A stretch of 64,000 nt of DNA from Sanguibacter antarcticus (lineage in GTDB: Bacteria; Actinomycetota; Actinomycetes; Actinomycetales; Cellulomonadaceae): positions 2,728,001-2,792,000 of the forward strand of contig NZ_PDJG01000001.1 of assembly GCF_002564005.1 (NCBI RefSeq). The letters run 5' to 3'. Position numbers and translations under genes: made by a program. The notes beneath the pieces are model-generated. The model made no database searches and was not told where the DNA came from. It worked only from the letters and a program-made list of their open reading frames with translations. Of the stretch, positions 1 through 8,281 are shown piece after piece (positions within the stretch are counted from its first letter, which is position 1; each line of letters starts with the position of its first letter).

Positions 1-5
1 GCAGA

Positions 6-740
6 TCACGTCCGGGCGTACCGCTCGACGAAGTTCCGCATGATGCGGGACGGGTGCGTGACCGCCGTGCGACGAACCTCGGCGATGACGCTGTCGGCCT
101 CACCGAGCGGGAAGTAACCGTTGCCCTGGTAGAGCTCGATGCGCTCGACGAGACCTCGGACGTCGAGCTCCGGGTGGAACTGCGTCGCATAGAGGTTGGT
201 CCGCACGCGGAACATCTGGACCGGGCACGACGGCGAGGACGCGAGGAGCACCGCGCTGTCCGGCAACCGGGTGCACGCCTCCTTGTGCCCCACGTACGCA
301 TGGAACACGGGCGGCATGCCTGCGAGCAACGGGTCGGCCAGCCCGTCGGCGCTGAGCGTCACCGGGACGGCGCTCACGGGCTCGCCGTACGTCGTGTCGA
401 CGACCGCGCCCTGCTGCACACCGAGCGTCCCGACGCCGTAACAGGCCCCGAGGTAGGGGAAGTCGCGGTCGACGATCTCGTCGAGCAGCCCGAGGATCTC
501 TTTCTCCACCCGGACCTGGACGTCGCTCTTCTCGGCTTCCGGGTCGCTCGACGTGAACGGGCTCCCACCGACGAAGACCCCGGAGTAGTCGTCGAGATCG
601 AGCGTCGGGAGCGGTCCTGCTTCCATCCGGATGCGGTGCAGCCCGTCCGCGGGCAGGCCGCCGCACCGCCGGAAGGCAGCCACCTCGCTGTCTGCCGCCG
701 CGTCGTCTTCTCTGCTCGCCAGGAGGAGGAACGGTCGCAC
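6..740 (-). CDS. Class I glutamine amidotransferase-like protein (GMP synthase GATase fold)
   Basis: 244 residues, GTG start, complete within the window. The class I glutamine amidotransferase (triad) fold is shown by a nucleophile elbow LGACYGVG around Cys100 and by FHPE with His189 and Glu191, the usual Cys-His-Glu triad. The family hydrolyses glutamine to ammonia; stand-alone members of this size act in amino-acid or peptide modification, or are of unknown substrate. No synthetase partner lies in the visible neighbourhood, so the substrate cannot be named. It is the last visible gene of the minus-strand group at the left edge; the thiol-transferase gene upstream ends about 60 bases before its start, so co-transcription is possible. 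Family assignment is firm, role is not. Confidence 0.85.
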   Translation of the reverse strand: MRPFLLLASREDDAAADSEVAAFRRCGGLPADGLHRIRMEAGPLPTLDLDDYSGVFVGGSPFTSSDPEAEKSDVQVRVEKEILGLLDEIVDRDFPYLGACYGVGTLGVQQGAVVDTTYGEPVSAVPVTLSADGLADPLLAGMPPVFHAYVGHKEACTRLPDSAVLLASSPSCPVQMFRVRTNLYATQFHPELDVRGLVERIELYQGNGYFPLGEADSVIAEVRRTAVTHPSRIMRNFVERYART

Positions 741-800
741 GCCCCCAGTGTGCCCCGCCCCGGCGGGCCTCGCGCGTCAGTGAGTCAGCGCGTCAGTGCG

Positions 801-1775
801 TCAGCCGGGAGGGGTCCCGTCGCCGAAGGGACGCCCGCCGAGCGACTCGCGCCCGTGAGGCGTCGTCCAGCCCGCGAGGTCTGGGCCCTTCGGCACGATC
901 CCGCTCGGGTTGATGTCGCTGTGGACCACGTAGTAGTGCGCCTTGATCTGGTCGAAGTCGACGGTGTCGCCGAAGCCGGGCGTCTGGAACAGGTCGCGGG
1001 CGTACGCCCAGAGCACGGGCATCTCGGTGAGCTTCGACCGGTTGCACTTGAAGTGCCCGTGGTAGACGGCGTCGAAGCGCACGAGGGTCGTGAAGAGGCG
1101 GACGTCGGCCTCGGTGAGGGTGTCCCCGACGAGGAAGCGTCGGGTCGCCAGACGGTCCTCGAGCCAGTCGAGCGCCGTCCACAGGCGGTCGTAGGCGTCG
1201 TCGTACGCCTCCTGCGAGCCGGCGAAGCCGCAGCGATAGACACCGTTGTTCACCTCGGTGTAGATCCGGCGCATGATCGGGTCCATCTCCGCGCGCAGGT
1301 GCTCGGGGTAGAGGTCCGGGGCACCAGGACGGTGGTGCTCACGCCACTCGGTGGAGAGGTCGAGCGTCATCTGGGCGTAGTCGTTCGTCACGACCTTGCC
1401 TGTGGTGGTGTCGACGATAACGGGCACGGTGATGCCCCGCGGGTAGTGCGGGTCGCGGGCGAGGTATGCCTCCTGGATCCGTTCGATCCCGAGGACGGGG
1501 TCCAGGCCGTCCGGGTCGAGGTCGAAGGTCCAGCTGTTCTTGTCGTGCGTCGGGCCCGTCAGGCCGAGGGAGAGCACGTCGTCGAGGCCGAGGAGCCGGC
1601 GCACGATGATCGTGCGGTTGGCCCACGGGCAGGCTCGCGCCGCGACGAGGCGATACCGACCGGGCTCGACGGGGAAGCCGTCACGACCGTCAGCCGTGAT
1701 CCTCGTGGTGATGTAGGTGGTGTCCCTGCTGAACTCTTGGCCTGGGATCGAGTACACGCCGCCTTCGTTGCTCAT
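801..1775 (-). CDS. Glutathionyl-hydroquinone reductase-like glutathione S-transferase (Xi class)
   Basis: 324 residues, ATG start. The N-terminal thioredoxin-like part carries the ACPWAN motif with Cys49, the hallmark of Xi-class glutathione S-transferases (YqjG/ECM4), and the chain continues with the long C-terminal helical domain of that class (residues about 150-310); length matches the family (about 310-330). These enzymes reduce thiol adducts of hydroquinones. Actinobacteria mostly make mycothiol instead of glutathione, so the thiol cosubstrate here is open. The region just before the start holds an AAGATA -10-like box on the minus strand, which would give a very short or leaderless transcript. 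The start region overlaps the possible 5' end of the divergent DUF4234 gene. Confidence 0.88.
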   Translation of the reverse strand: MSNEGGVYSIPGQEFSRDTTYITTRITADGRDGFPVEPGRYRLVAARACPWANRTIIVRRLLGLDDVLSLGLTGPTHDKNSWTFDLDPDGLDPVLGIERIQEAYLARDPHYPRGITVPVIVDTTTGKVVTNDYAQMTLDLSTEWREHHRPGAPDLYPEHLRAEMDPIMRRIYTEVNNGVYRCGFAGSQEAYDDAYDRLWTALDWLEDRLATRRFLVGDTLTEADVRLFTTLVRFDAVYHGHFKCNRSKLTEMPVLWAYARDLFQTPGFGDTVDFDQIKAHYYVVHSDINPSGIVPKGPDLAGWTTPHGRESLGGRPFGDGTPPG

Positions 1776-2250
1776 TCAACTATCTTGCCTCACGACAACC
1801 CGAAGAGCACGAGACCTACCCAAGGAATGTGAAGAGCACTACCCTGAGCGCGTCACCACACCGAACCCATCCACGCCGCCGCTCTCGGGCCCCGGCAACG
1901 GACCCTCTGGACTCACCCGCTCCCCGATCGTGGTCTTCCTCCTGCCGCTCGTCACCTTCGGCATCTACGGCCTCGTCTGGTACTACAAGGTCAACGTCGA
2001 GCTGCAGAGCTTCAACCGGTCGATCCAGGTCAACCCGGTCGCCATGATCCTGCTCTCGATCTTCGTGCCGTTCTTCATGCTCTGCTCGGTCTTCGCCACC
2101 GGGCAGCGCATCCAGCAGGCACAGGCCGCCGCAGGGCTCCCCGCGACGACCTCCCCCGGCATCGGGGCCCTGCTCCTGCTCGTCATCGGCGGACACTCGT
2201 TCTACTACCAGGACGCGCTCAACACCATCTGGCAGTACCGCCAGGCCTGA
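1768..2250 (+). CDS. DUF4234-like small membrane protein (start uncertain)
   Basis: The conserved part starts near residue VTTPNPS (about position 1852) and continues with two to three hydrophobic segments (IVVFLLPLVTFGIYGLVWYY, AMILLSIFVPFFMLCSVFA, a third weak one near the C-terminus). The pattern, including GIYGLVWYYK and a QRIQQAQ helix, is that of DUF4234 proteins, small membrane proteins of unknown function. Start choice is a problem: the expected start codon before TTPNPS reads GTC at 1852, not GTG. The nearest in-frame usable codons are TTG at 1768 and ATG at 1717, both inside the divergent gene. I give 1768 as a formal start. A TACCCT box at 1840-1845 would fit a leaderless start at 1852. 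Confidence 0.7.
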   Translation: MLIQLSCLTTTRRARDLPKECEEHYPERVTTPNPSTPPLSGPGNGPSGLTRSPIVVFLLPLVTFGIYGLVWYYKVNVELQSFNRSIQVNPVAMILLSIFVPFFMLCSVFATGQRIQQAQAAAGLPATTSPGIGALLLLVIGGHSFYYQDALNTIWQYRQA

Positions 2251-2307
2251 TCCGTCACCCGGAGGTCCTGTCGTGCACCGGGCCTCGCCCTGACCTACCG
2301 TCGGGGC

Positions 2308-3828
2308 ATGACCGATGCCACCCAAGCGCCACTCGTCCTCGTCCTGCACGGAGCAACAGGAGACCTCGCTCGACGCATGGTCCTGCCGGCGATCTACACG
2401 CTCTCGAGCAGCGGTTTCCTTCCGGAGCAGTTCTCGCTGGTCGGGACCGGTGCCGAGGACGTCGGTGCAGAGGCCTTCCGTGAGCGGGTGGTCGACTCGC
2501 TCACAGAGTTCGGCGGGGTGTCCTCGGCCGAGGACCCCGCCGTCGTCGCGTTCCTCGAGCGACTCTCCTTCGCCGGCCCCGTCACGGTCGAGGACGCCGG
2601 CACCCTGCCCGCCCGGATCGCCGAGGTGGCCGACGGTCAGCCCGCGACCGTCATCCACTACCTCGCCGTCCCGCCCGTCGCGTTCGAGCCGATCACCCAG
2701 GCGCTCGACGCGCACGGCCTCGCCGACGGCATCCGGGTCGTCTACGAGAAGCCGTACGGGACGTCGCCCGAGTCCTTCGAAGCCCTCGACCGCGTGGTGC
2801 ACGACGTGTTCGACGAAGAGCAGGTCTACCGGATCGACCACTTCCTCGCGAAGGAAGCGACCCAGAACCTCTACGTCCTGCGCTTCGCCAACGAGCTCTT
2901 CGGCGGCATGTGGAACCGGAACCACGTCGCGCAGGTGCAGATCGACGTCCCCGAGGTGCTCGACGTCGCGCAGCGCGCCACCTTCTACGACGCGACCGGC
3001 GCCGCGCTCGACATGCTCGTGACCCACCTCTTCCAGGTGGCCGCCGAGATCGGCATGGAACCGCCTTACGCCATCGATGCGGCCGGGCTCGCCAAGTCCC
3101 GCGAACGTGTCCTCGGCGACTTCCGTCCGATCGACCCCTCCGAGGACCTCGTCTTCGGGCAGTTCGAGGGCTACCAGGACATCGACGCTGTCGCCGATGG
3201 CTCCCGCACCGACACGTACGTCGCCGCACGGCTGTGGATCGACAACGACCGGTGGTCGGGCGTCCCGTTCATCCTGCGGACCGGCAAGCGGCTGGCAGCG
3301 TCAGGCCAGCGCGTGACCCTCGTCCTGCGGTCCGACCACGAGCTGCAGTTCGGCGCAGCCGCCCCCGGCGAGCCCGAGGTGTGCCCCGAGAACGCGCACC
3401 TGCGCTGCAACACCATCAGCCTCTCGCTCGCAGGCTCCGGGTCCATCTCGTTGCGCACCACCGTCAAGCGCCCCGGTCACGATCTCGTCCTCGCGAACGG
3501 CACCGCGGAGCTCGACCTCGCGAGCGTCGATCCCGGCCGGTCCGTCCCGCCGTACGCCGCGCTCCTCTACGACGTGATCCGAGGAGACCGTTCGCTCTTC
3601 CCCACTGCGGAGAACCTGCGCCAGGCGTGGCGCGCCTTCGCCCCGGTGCAGGAGGCGCAAGCCGCCGAGAGCGTCCCCGTGCACAGTTACGCCCCGGGCA
3701 CGTGGGGCCCCGTGGAGGCGGACGCGCTCGTGCACCCGTACGCCTGGCAGATCGACACGCACCCGGAGAACGCGGGCCCCGACGACATCACTGTCGGGCT
3801 GACCGAGCACGGAGCCGACCACGGCTGA
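2308..3828 (+). CDS. zwf: Glucose-6-phosphate 1-dehydrogenase
   Basis: 506 residues, ATG start. The N-terminal Rossmann part shows the NADP-binding motif HGATGDLARR (about residues 13-22), and the active-site signature RIDHFLAKEATQN is near residue 178, with the catalytic His. The C-terminal domain carries the usual substrate-loop features (RTGKRL). It oxidises glucose 6-phosphate to 6-phosphogluconolactone, the NADPH-making entry step of the pentose phosphate pathway, in the cytosol. It stands alone here: no opcA, pgl, gnd, tal or tkt gene is next to it, unlike the main actinobacterial zwf cluster, so this may be a second copy. Its stop codon TGA is the first three bases of a 10-bp tandem repeat. 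Confidence 0.95.
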   Translation: MTDATQAPLVLVLHGATGDLARRMVLPAIYTLSSSGFLPEQFSLVGTGAEDVGAEAFRERVVDSLTEFGGVSSAEDPAVVAFLERLSFAGPVTVEDAGTLPARIAEVADGQPATVIHYLAVPPVAFEPITQALDAHGLADGIRVVYEKPYGTSPESFEALDRVVHDVFDEEQVYRIDHFLAKEATQNLYVLRFANELFGGMWNRNHVAQVQIDVPEVLDVAQRATFYDATGAALDMLVTHLFQVAAEIGMEPPYAIDAAGLAKSRERVLGDFRPIDPSEDLVFGQFEGYQDIDAVADGSRTDTYVAARLWIDNDRWSGVPFILRTGKRLAASGQRVTLVLRSDHELQFGAAAPGEPEVCPENAHLRCNTISLSLAGSGSISLRTTVKRPGHDLVLANGTAELDLASVDPGRSVPPYAALLYDVIRGDRSLFPTAENLRQAWRAFAPVQEAQAAESVPVHSYAPGTWGPVEADALVHPYAWQIDTHPENAGPDDITVGLTEHGADHG

Positions 3829-3870
3829 CCTGCACTGACCTGCACTGACCTGCACTGACCTGCACTGACC
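3826..3870 (+). repeat. 10-bp tandem repeat, about 4.5 copies
   Basis: The unit TGACCTGCAC is repeated four times perfectly followed by TGACC. The first TGA is the stop codon of zwf. Because the unit is 10 bp long, TGA stop codons fall in all three plus-strand frames within it, so the array acts as a translational stop block. No role beyond that can be read from the sequence; copy number is a likely strain-variable site. Confidence 0.95.
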
Positions 3871-3960
3871 GACGGCGACGAGCACGACTGGCAGCCGACG
3901 ACCCTGTCCAGCATCCGGACCGTCTGGAACATCCAGTTACCTCCCAGGAGTTGGCCCGTC

Positions 3961-5268
3961 ATGCCTGCCTCCCAGTCGAAGCCGATCCCGCTCGGGTTCG
4001 TGCTCCTGCTCTCTGCGCTCGTCGCTGTCGGTCCGCTGACGATCGACCTGTACCTCGCCGCGTTCCCCGAGATCACCCGAGACCTCGGGACCACGGAACC
4101 ACGCGTCCAGCTCACGCTCACCGCAACGCTCGCCGGGCTCGCGCTCGGCCAGCTGATCATCGGCTCCGCGTCGGACGCGATCGGTCGTCGCCGACCGCTG
4201 CTCGCAGCCCTGGCCCTGTACGTCGTGGTCTCAGCGACGATCGTCCTCGTGGACGGGATCGCGCTCCTCACCGCCCTGCGGTTCGTCCAGGGCCTGAGCG
4301 CCTCCGCGGGCATGGTCCTGTCCATGGCGATCGTCCGGGACCACTACTCGGGCTTCCGCGTGGGCAAGGTCGTCGCGCGGCTCATGCTCGTCGTCGGGGT
4401 CGCGCCCGTCCTGGCGCCGACGATCGGGTCACAGCTCCTGCGCCTCGGCTCCTGGCGCCTCATGTTCGTCCTGCTCTCCGTCGTCGGGCTCGTGCTGCTC
4501 GTCGTCGCCTACTTCCGCCTGGACGAGTCGCTGCCGGTCGAGCGTCGACGCTCCGGCGGCGGGCGAGCCGCACTGCGCTCGTACGCCGGGCTCTTGCGCG
4601 ACTGGCCGTTCCTCGGGGTCGCGCTGCTCAGCGGCTTCTACATGGCGGCCCTGTTCACGTACATCGCGTCGTCGTCGTTCGTGTTCCAGGACGGGTTCGG
4701 GCTCAGCGCACAGGAGTTCGGGTACATCTTCGGGGCCGGCGCGGTCGCCGTGACCGCCGGGAGCCAGATCAACGGCGCTCTCATCGGACGGGTCACCCCG
4801 CAGCGCATCCTCGCGGTCGCGATCTCAGCAGGGTTCGTCCTCTCGGGCGCGCTCCTGGTGACGGCACTCCTCGTCGCAGGCTCTGAGGGCGGCGGGTTCT
4901 GGCCGTTGGTCGTCCTGCTCGTCCTCACGCTCTCGACGGTCGGCTTCGTCATGCCGTCCGCACCGGCGATCGCTCTCGAGCACAACGGGCACCGAGCCGG
5001 TTCCGCGGCGGCCCTGCTCGGGGCGTTCCAGTTCGGCATCGGTGCCGGGATCGCGCCGGTGACCGGACTGCTCGGCGGAGATCCTGCCACGACGATGGCG
5101 GCAGTGATGTTCGCGGTCGTCGCTGTCTCAGGCGTCTTGTTCGTCGCGGCGCAGCGCTCCGAGCGCCGTGCGTCAGCCCGCGCGGACGGTGAGGGTGCTC
5201 GATCCGTCGGGGAGACGACGGACGGAGATCCCGTCGCTGATGGTCTGCTTGAGAGTCTCCACGTGTGA
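3961..5268 (+). CDS. MFS drug-resistance transporter, Bcr/CflA type
   Basis: 435 residues, ATG start with GGAG (CCAGGAGTTGG) about 10 bases upstream. Twelve hydrophobic segments are visible. The N-terminal GPLTIDLYLAAFPEI stretch and the loop GSASDAIGRRRPLL between helices 2 and 3 are typical of the Bcr/CflA group of drug:proton antiporters (DHA1 family). It would export small toxic compounds across the cell membrane using the proton gradient; the substrate cannot be told. The C-terminal about 35 residues after AAQRSERR are hydrophilic and lie wholly within the convergent sbcC gene (96 bases of tail-to-tail overlap), so the tail may be a read-through extension past the ancestral stop. Confidence 0.9.
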   Translation: MPASQSKPIPLGFVLLLSALVAVGPLTIDLYLAAFPEITRDLGTTEPRVQLTLTATLAGLALGQLIIGSASDAIGRRRPLLAALALYVVVSATIVLVDGIALLTALRFVQGLSASAGMVLSMAIVRDHYSGFRVGKVVARLMLVVGVAPVLAPTIGSQLLRLGSWRLMFVLLSVVGLVLLVVAYFRLDESLPVERRRSGGGRAALRSYAGLLRDWPFLGVALLSGFYMAALFTYIASSSFVFQDGFGLSAQEFGYIFGAGAVAVTAGSQINGALIGRVTPQRILAVAISAGFVLSGALLVTALLVAGSEGGGFWPLVVLLVLTLSTVGFVMPSAPAIALEHNGHRAGSAAALLGAFQFGIGAGIAPVTGLLGGDPATTMAAVMFAVVAVSGVLFVAAQRSERRASARADGEGARSVGETTDGDPVADGLLESLHV

Positions 5269-8200
5269 CACGACGCCCACGATGCGCCCTCCCGCGCGCA
5301 GACCTCCGAGCACCTGGAGCACGGAGTCGAGCGTCTCAGGGTCGAGCGAACCGAAGCCTTCGTCGACGAACAGCGTGCCGAGGTCCACTCCTCCGGCCTC
5401 GGCCATGACGACGTCGGCCATCCCGAGCGCGAGGCAGAGCGAGACGTAGAACGTCTCTCCGCCGGAGAGGGACGACGCGAGCCGGGGCGCTCCGGTCTGG
5501 TGGTCCAGGACACGGAGCGCCAGACCGACCCGGTGCCCTTTGCCGGTCTCCTTCTCGTCGCTGCGCTCGAGCTCGTAGCGTCCGTCCGACATGATCGTGA
5601 TGCGCTCGTTGGCCGCCGCGACGACGTCCTCGAACCGGCGCATGAGGACGAACGTCGCGAGCGTGAGGCGCTTCGTGTTGTCTGCGGACACGCCGGTCGC
5701 CAGGCCCGCCATCCGCAGGACGGGCTCTGCCCGGGCCGCGACCTGCTGGAGCGCGGCCTCAGCCGCAGCGATCGTCTCGGCGGCCGCGGCAGCTGAGCGC
5801 ACACGGCTCTCGGCGAGGGTGGCTTCGCCGGCCGCACCGCGGGCGGCGGCCTCCGCTGCCGTGACAGCCGCGCCGGCGGCGTCGACGTCCACGACGACCT
5901 CCTCGGGGAGCCCGGCCACGCCCGGGTCGGCCAGCCCGTCGCGGACCCGGTCTCGCGCCGACCGGTAGGCGGACACCTCGGCGTCGAGCGCGGCCGTGGC
6001 GGCAGACGAGAGGACAGCCGCCCGGACCTCGTCGAGGGTGGCGAAGCCCTGATCAGCCATGACGCGGGTGCGCTCGGCAGCGCGCTGCGCGTGCGCGCGC
6101 ACGGCCGTCTCCGCGTCGGACCGCGCCGCACGGAGCACGTCGATCACCGCGACCTGGTGGTCGAGGTCCGCGACGACAGCCGCGACCGTCCGCCCGGCAC
6201 CGTCGGCCTCTGCGACCGCTGAGGAGTCGGCTGCGAGGTCCGAGGCGTCGTGCTCAGCCCGTGCGGTGTCTGCCGTGATCCTCGTCCGGAGCGCTCCGAG
6301 CTCGTCGGTGAGCCGCGCGGTGGCGGCGTCGTGCGCGGTGAGCTCCTCGTCCGCTGCAGGGAGGGCGTCGCGGGCGTCCTGCGCCTCGACGACTGCCGAC
6401 CAGGCCCGCTCGGCGACGGCAGCCGCGGTCGCACGGTCGGCGTCACCGGCCGCCTGGAGGGCGTTGGCGAGCCGCTCGCCGATCTGCGCGGCGCGGACGT
6501 CCGCGGCAGCGAGCAGCGTCTCTGCCTCGCGGCGCACGGTCTCGGCCGCATCGACGTCGTCTTGGCTCACGTGGTCGGAGAGCAGCGGTGCAGGTGCTGG
6601 ATGCTCGTGCCCACCGCAGACGGGGCAGGGTTCGTCGTCGACGAGCGACGTCGCGATCTCCCCGGCCATCCCGGCGATGCGGCGCACACGGAGCGCGACC
6701 TCGTCCTCGCAAGCGTCGCGCGCGACCGCGCCGGCCCGGGAGAGCGCGGCCCTGGCCTCGGTGACCTCCGCCTCGAGTGCGGCGGCCTTGTCGAGTACCT
6801 GCACCGTCACGTCGGCGCGGTGCACGGCGTCGGTCCGCGCGACGAGCTCGGCGGCGACAGCACGCAGCTCGTCGCGACGGAGCTCGAGGTGGTGCCTCTC
6901 CGCAGGCCGGAGGCCGAGCGCGTCAGCCTGCTGCGCTGCTTCTTCGCGCAGCCGGTCGAGCGCCTCGGTGGCAGCGACGAGCGCGACGCTGCGCGCCGGC
7001 AGACCGGCCTCTATGTCGACGAGGCGCCCGAGAGCCGCAGCCCGTCCGGCCGCGTCGTCGCGGCGTTGGCGCAGGGTCTCGTCGGAGGGCGCATCGTCGG
7101 CGTCGTCCGTCCGCGGCTGGTCCTCGTCTGATGAGGCCGGGTGAGAAAGAAGCTCGTCGACGGGCGCCCGCTCCGGCAGACCGAGCACGGGAGCCGACTC
7201 GGCGAGGGCGGCACGGAGCGTGTCTCGAGCTTCGCGCGCACCGGTCGCGGCGTGCTCTTCGCCGACGACGAGAGGCTGCACCACGCTGGCCCGACGTGCA
7301 GCGTCGAGGTCCTGCGCCTGCTGGTCGACGACGGGTCCGCTCTCAATGAGCGCAGCGTCCTCGGCCCGCAACCGTGTCCGGCGCGAGAAGAGGTCGGCGC
7401 GAGAGCGTTCGTCATCGAGCATCGCCCGTGCGGTGGTCAGCGCCGAACCTGCGGCTGCGTCCGCGAGACGGAGCGCCTCAGCCTCGGCCTCCTGGCTGGC
7501 GACGTGCTCGCGAGCCAGCGCGTACGCGTGCTCGGGGAGGGCGTCTCGGAGCGTCTCTGCGGCGTCCGTCTCGAGCGCGGCGGCCTCGAGGAAGCGCTCG
7601 ACGCTGCTCGTCGTCGCGGCGCGGGCCGCGTCGGTCTCGCGCTGCGCGTCGATGCGCATGGTCGCCAGCTGGGCCTGTGCACGCTCGTACATCTCGGTGC
7701 CGAAGACCTTCTGCAGGAGCCCACGGCGGTCCTCGGGGTTCGCTCTGAGGAAGTTCGCGAACTCGCCCTGCGGGAGGACGATCGTCTGGACGAACTGGGT
7801 GCGGTCGAGCCCGATGATCCGCTGGAGCTCGAGGCCTGCCTCGTCGAGCCGGGAGCTGACGAGCTCGCCGACGTCCCCGGGCTCCCCGAGCCCGGCGCCG
7901 GTCTCGAGCGCGCCGGCGGGCAGCCGCCACAGCCTGATCCCGGCCTGCTGCTTCGTCGTGCCGTCGCCCCGCTTCTTGCGACGCATCCGCTCCGGGGTAC
8001 GCAGCACCCGAAAGACCCCGGCGCCGGTCTCGAACGTCAGGTCGACGAAGGAGTCGACCTCGTCCGGCGCGTACGCCGACCGCAACCGGTCGTCGCTCGA
8101 GGACGCGGACGCGACCTTGCCGTAGAGGGCGAAGACGATCGCGTCGATGAGCGTCGACTTGCCGGCGCCGGTCGGTCCTTCGAGGAGAAAGATCCCCGAC

Positions 8201-8280
8201 GTCGCGAGGGCGGCGAAGTCGACGACGTGCTCGCCCGCGAACGGCCCGATGGCTTGGAGGCGCAGCTGGTGGAGATACAT
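5173..8280 (-). CDS. sbcC: DNA double-strand break repair ATPase, SbcC
   Basis: 1035 residues from the ATG that begins MYLHQLRLQ; a longer reading frame exists upstream but overlaps sbcD. Walker A GPTGAGKST is at residues 35-43, the zinc hook CPVCGG near residue 553 in the middle of a long coiled coil (about 170-900), the ABC signature LSGGET near 936, and Walker B FVDEGFGSLD near 970. SbcC with SbcD forms the bacterial Rad50-Mre11 counterpart, an ATP-driven nuclease acting on hairpins and blocked DNA ends. Its start follows the sbcD stop after one base, so the two are translationally coupled. The 3' end overlaps the convergent MFS gene by 96 bases, which fixes part of the C-terminus in a constrained region. 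Confidence 0.95.
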   Translation of the reverse strand: MYLHQLRLQAIGPFAGEHVVDFAALATSGIFLLEGPTGAGKSTLIDAIVFALYGKVASASSSDDRLRSAYAPDEVDSFVDLTFETGAGVFRVLRTPERMRRKKRGDGTTKQQAGIRLWRLPAGALETGAGLGEPGDVGELVSSRLDEAGLELQRIIGLDRTQFVQTIVLPQGEFANFLRANPEDRRGLLQKVFGTEMYERAQAQLATMRIDAQRETDAARAATTSSVERFLEAAALETDAAETLRDALPEHAYALAREHVASQEAEAEALRLADAAAGSALTTARAMLDDERSRADLFSRRTRLRAEDAALIESGPVVDQQAQDLDAARRASVVQPLVVGEEHAATGAREARDTLRAALAESAPVLGLPERAPVDELLSHPASSDEDQPRTDDADDAPSDETLRQRRDDAAGRAAALGRLVDIEAGLPARSVALVAATEALDRLREEAAQQADALGLRPAERHHLELRRDELRAVAAELVARTDAVHRADVTVQVLDKAAALEAEVTEARAALSRAGAVARDACEDEVALRVRRIAGMAGEIATSLVDDEPCPVCGGHEHPAPAPLLSDHVSQDDVDAAETVRREAETLLAAADVRAAQIGERLANALQAAGDADRATAAAVAERAWSAVVEAQDARDALPAADEELTAHDAATARLTDELGALRTRITADTARAEHDASDLAADSSAVAEADGAGRTVAAVVADLDHQVAVIDVLRAARSDAETAVRAHAQRAAERTRVMADQGFATLDEVRAAVLSSAATAALDAEVSAYRSARDRVRDGLADPGVAGLPEEVVVDVDAAGAAVTAAEAAARGAAGEATLAESRVRSAAAAAETIAAAEAALQQVAARAEPVLRMAGLATGVSADNTKRLTLATFVLMRRFEDVVAAANERITIMSDGRYELERSDEKETGKGHRVGLALRVLDHQTGAPRLASSLSGGETFYVSLCLALGMADVVMAEAGGVDLGTLFVDEGFGSLDPETLDSVLQVLGGLRAGGRIVGVVSHVETLKQTISDGISVRRLPDGSSTLTVRAG

Positions 8281-8281
8281 C

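Noticed and set aside
54..1832. Long plus-strand frame over the amidotransferase and thiol-transferase genes
   Set aside because: No family features; the minus strand codes two proteins with clear catalytic motifs. It is a GC-frame shadow.
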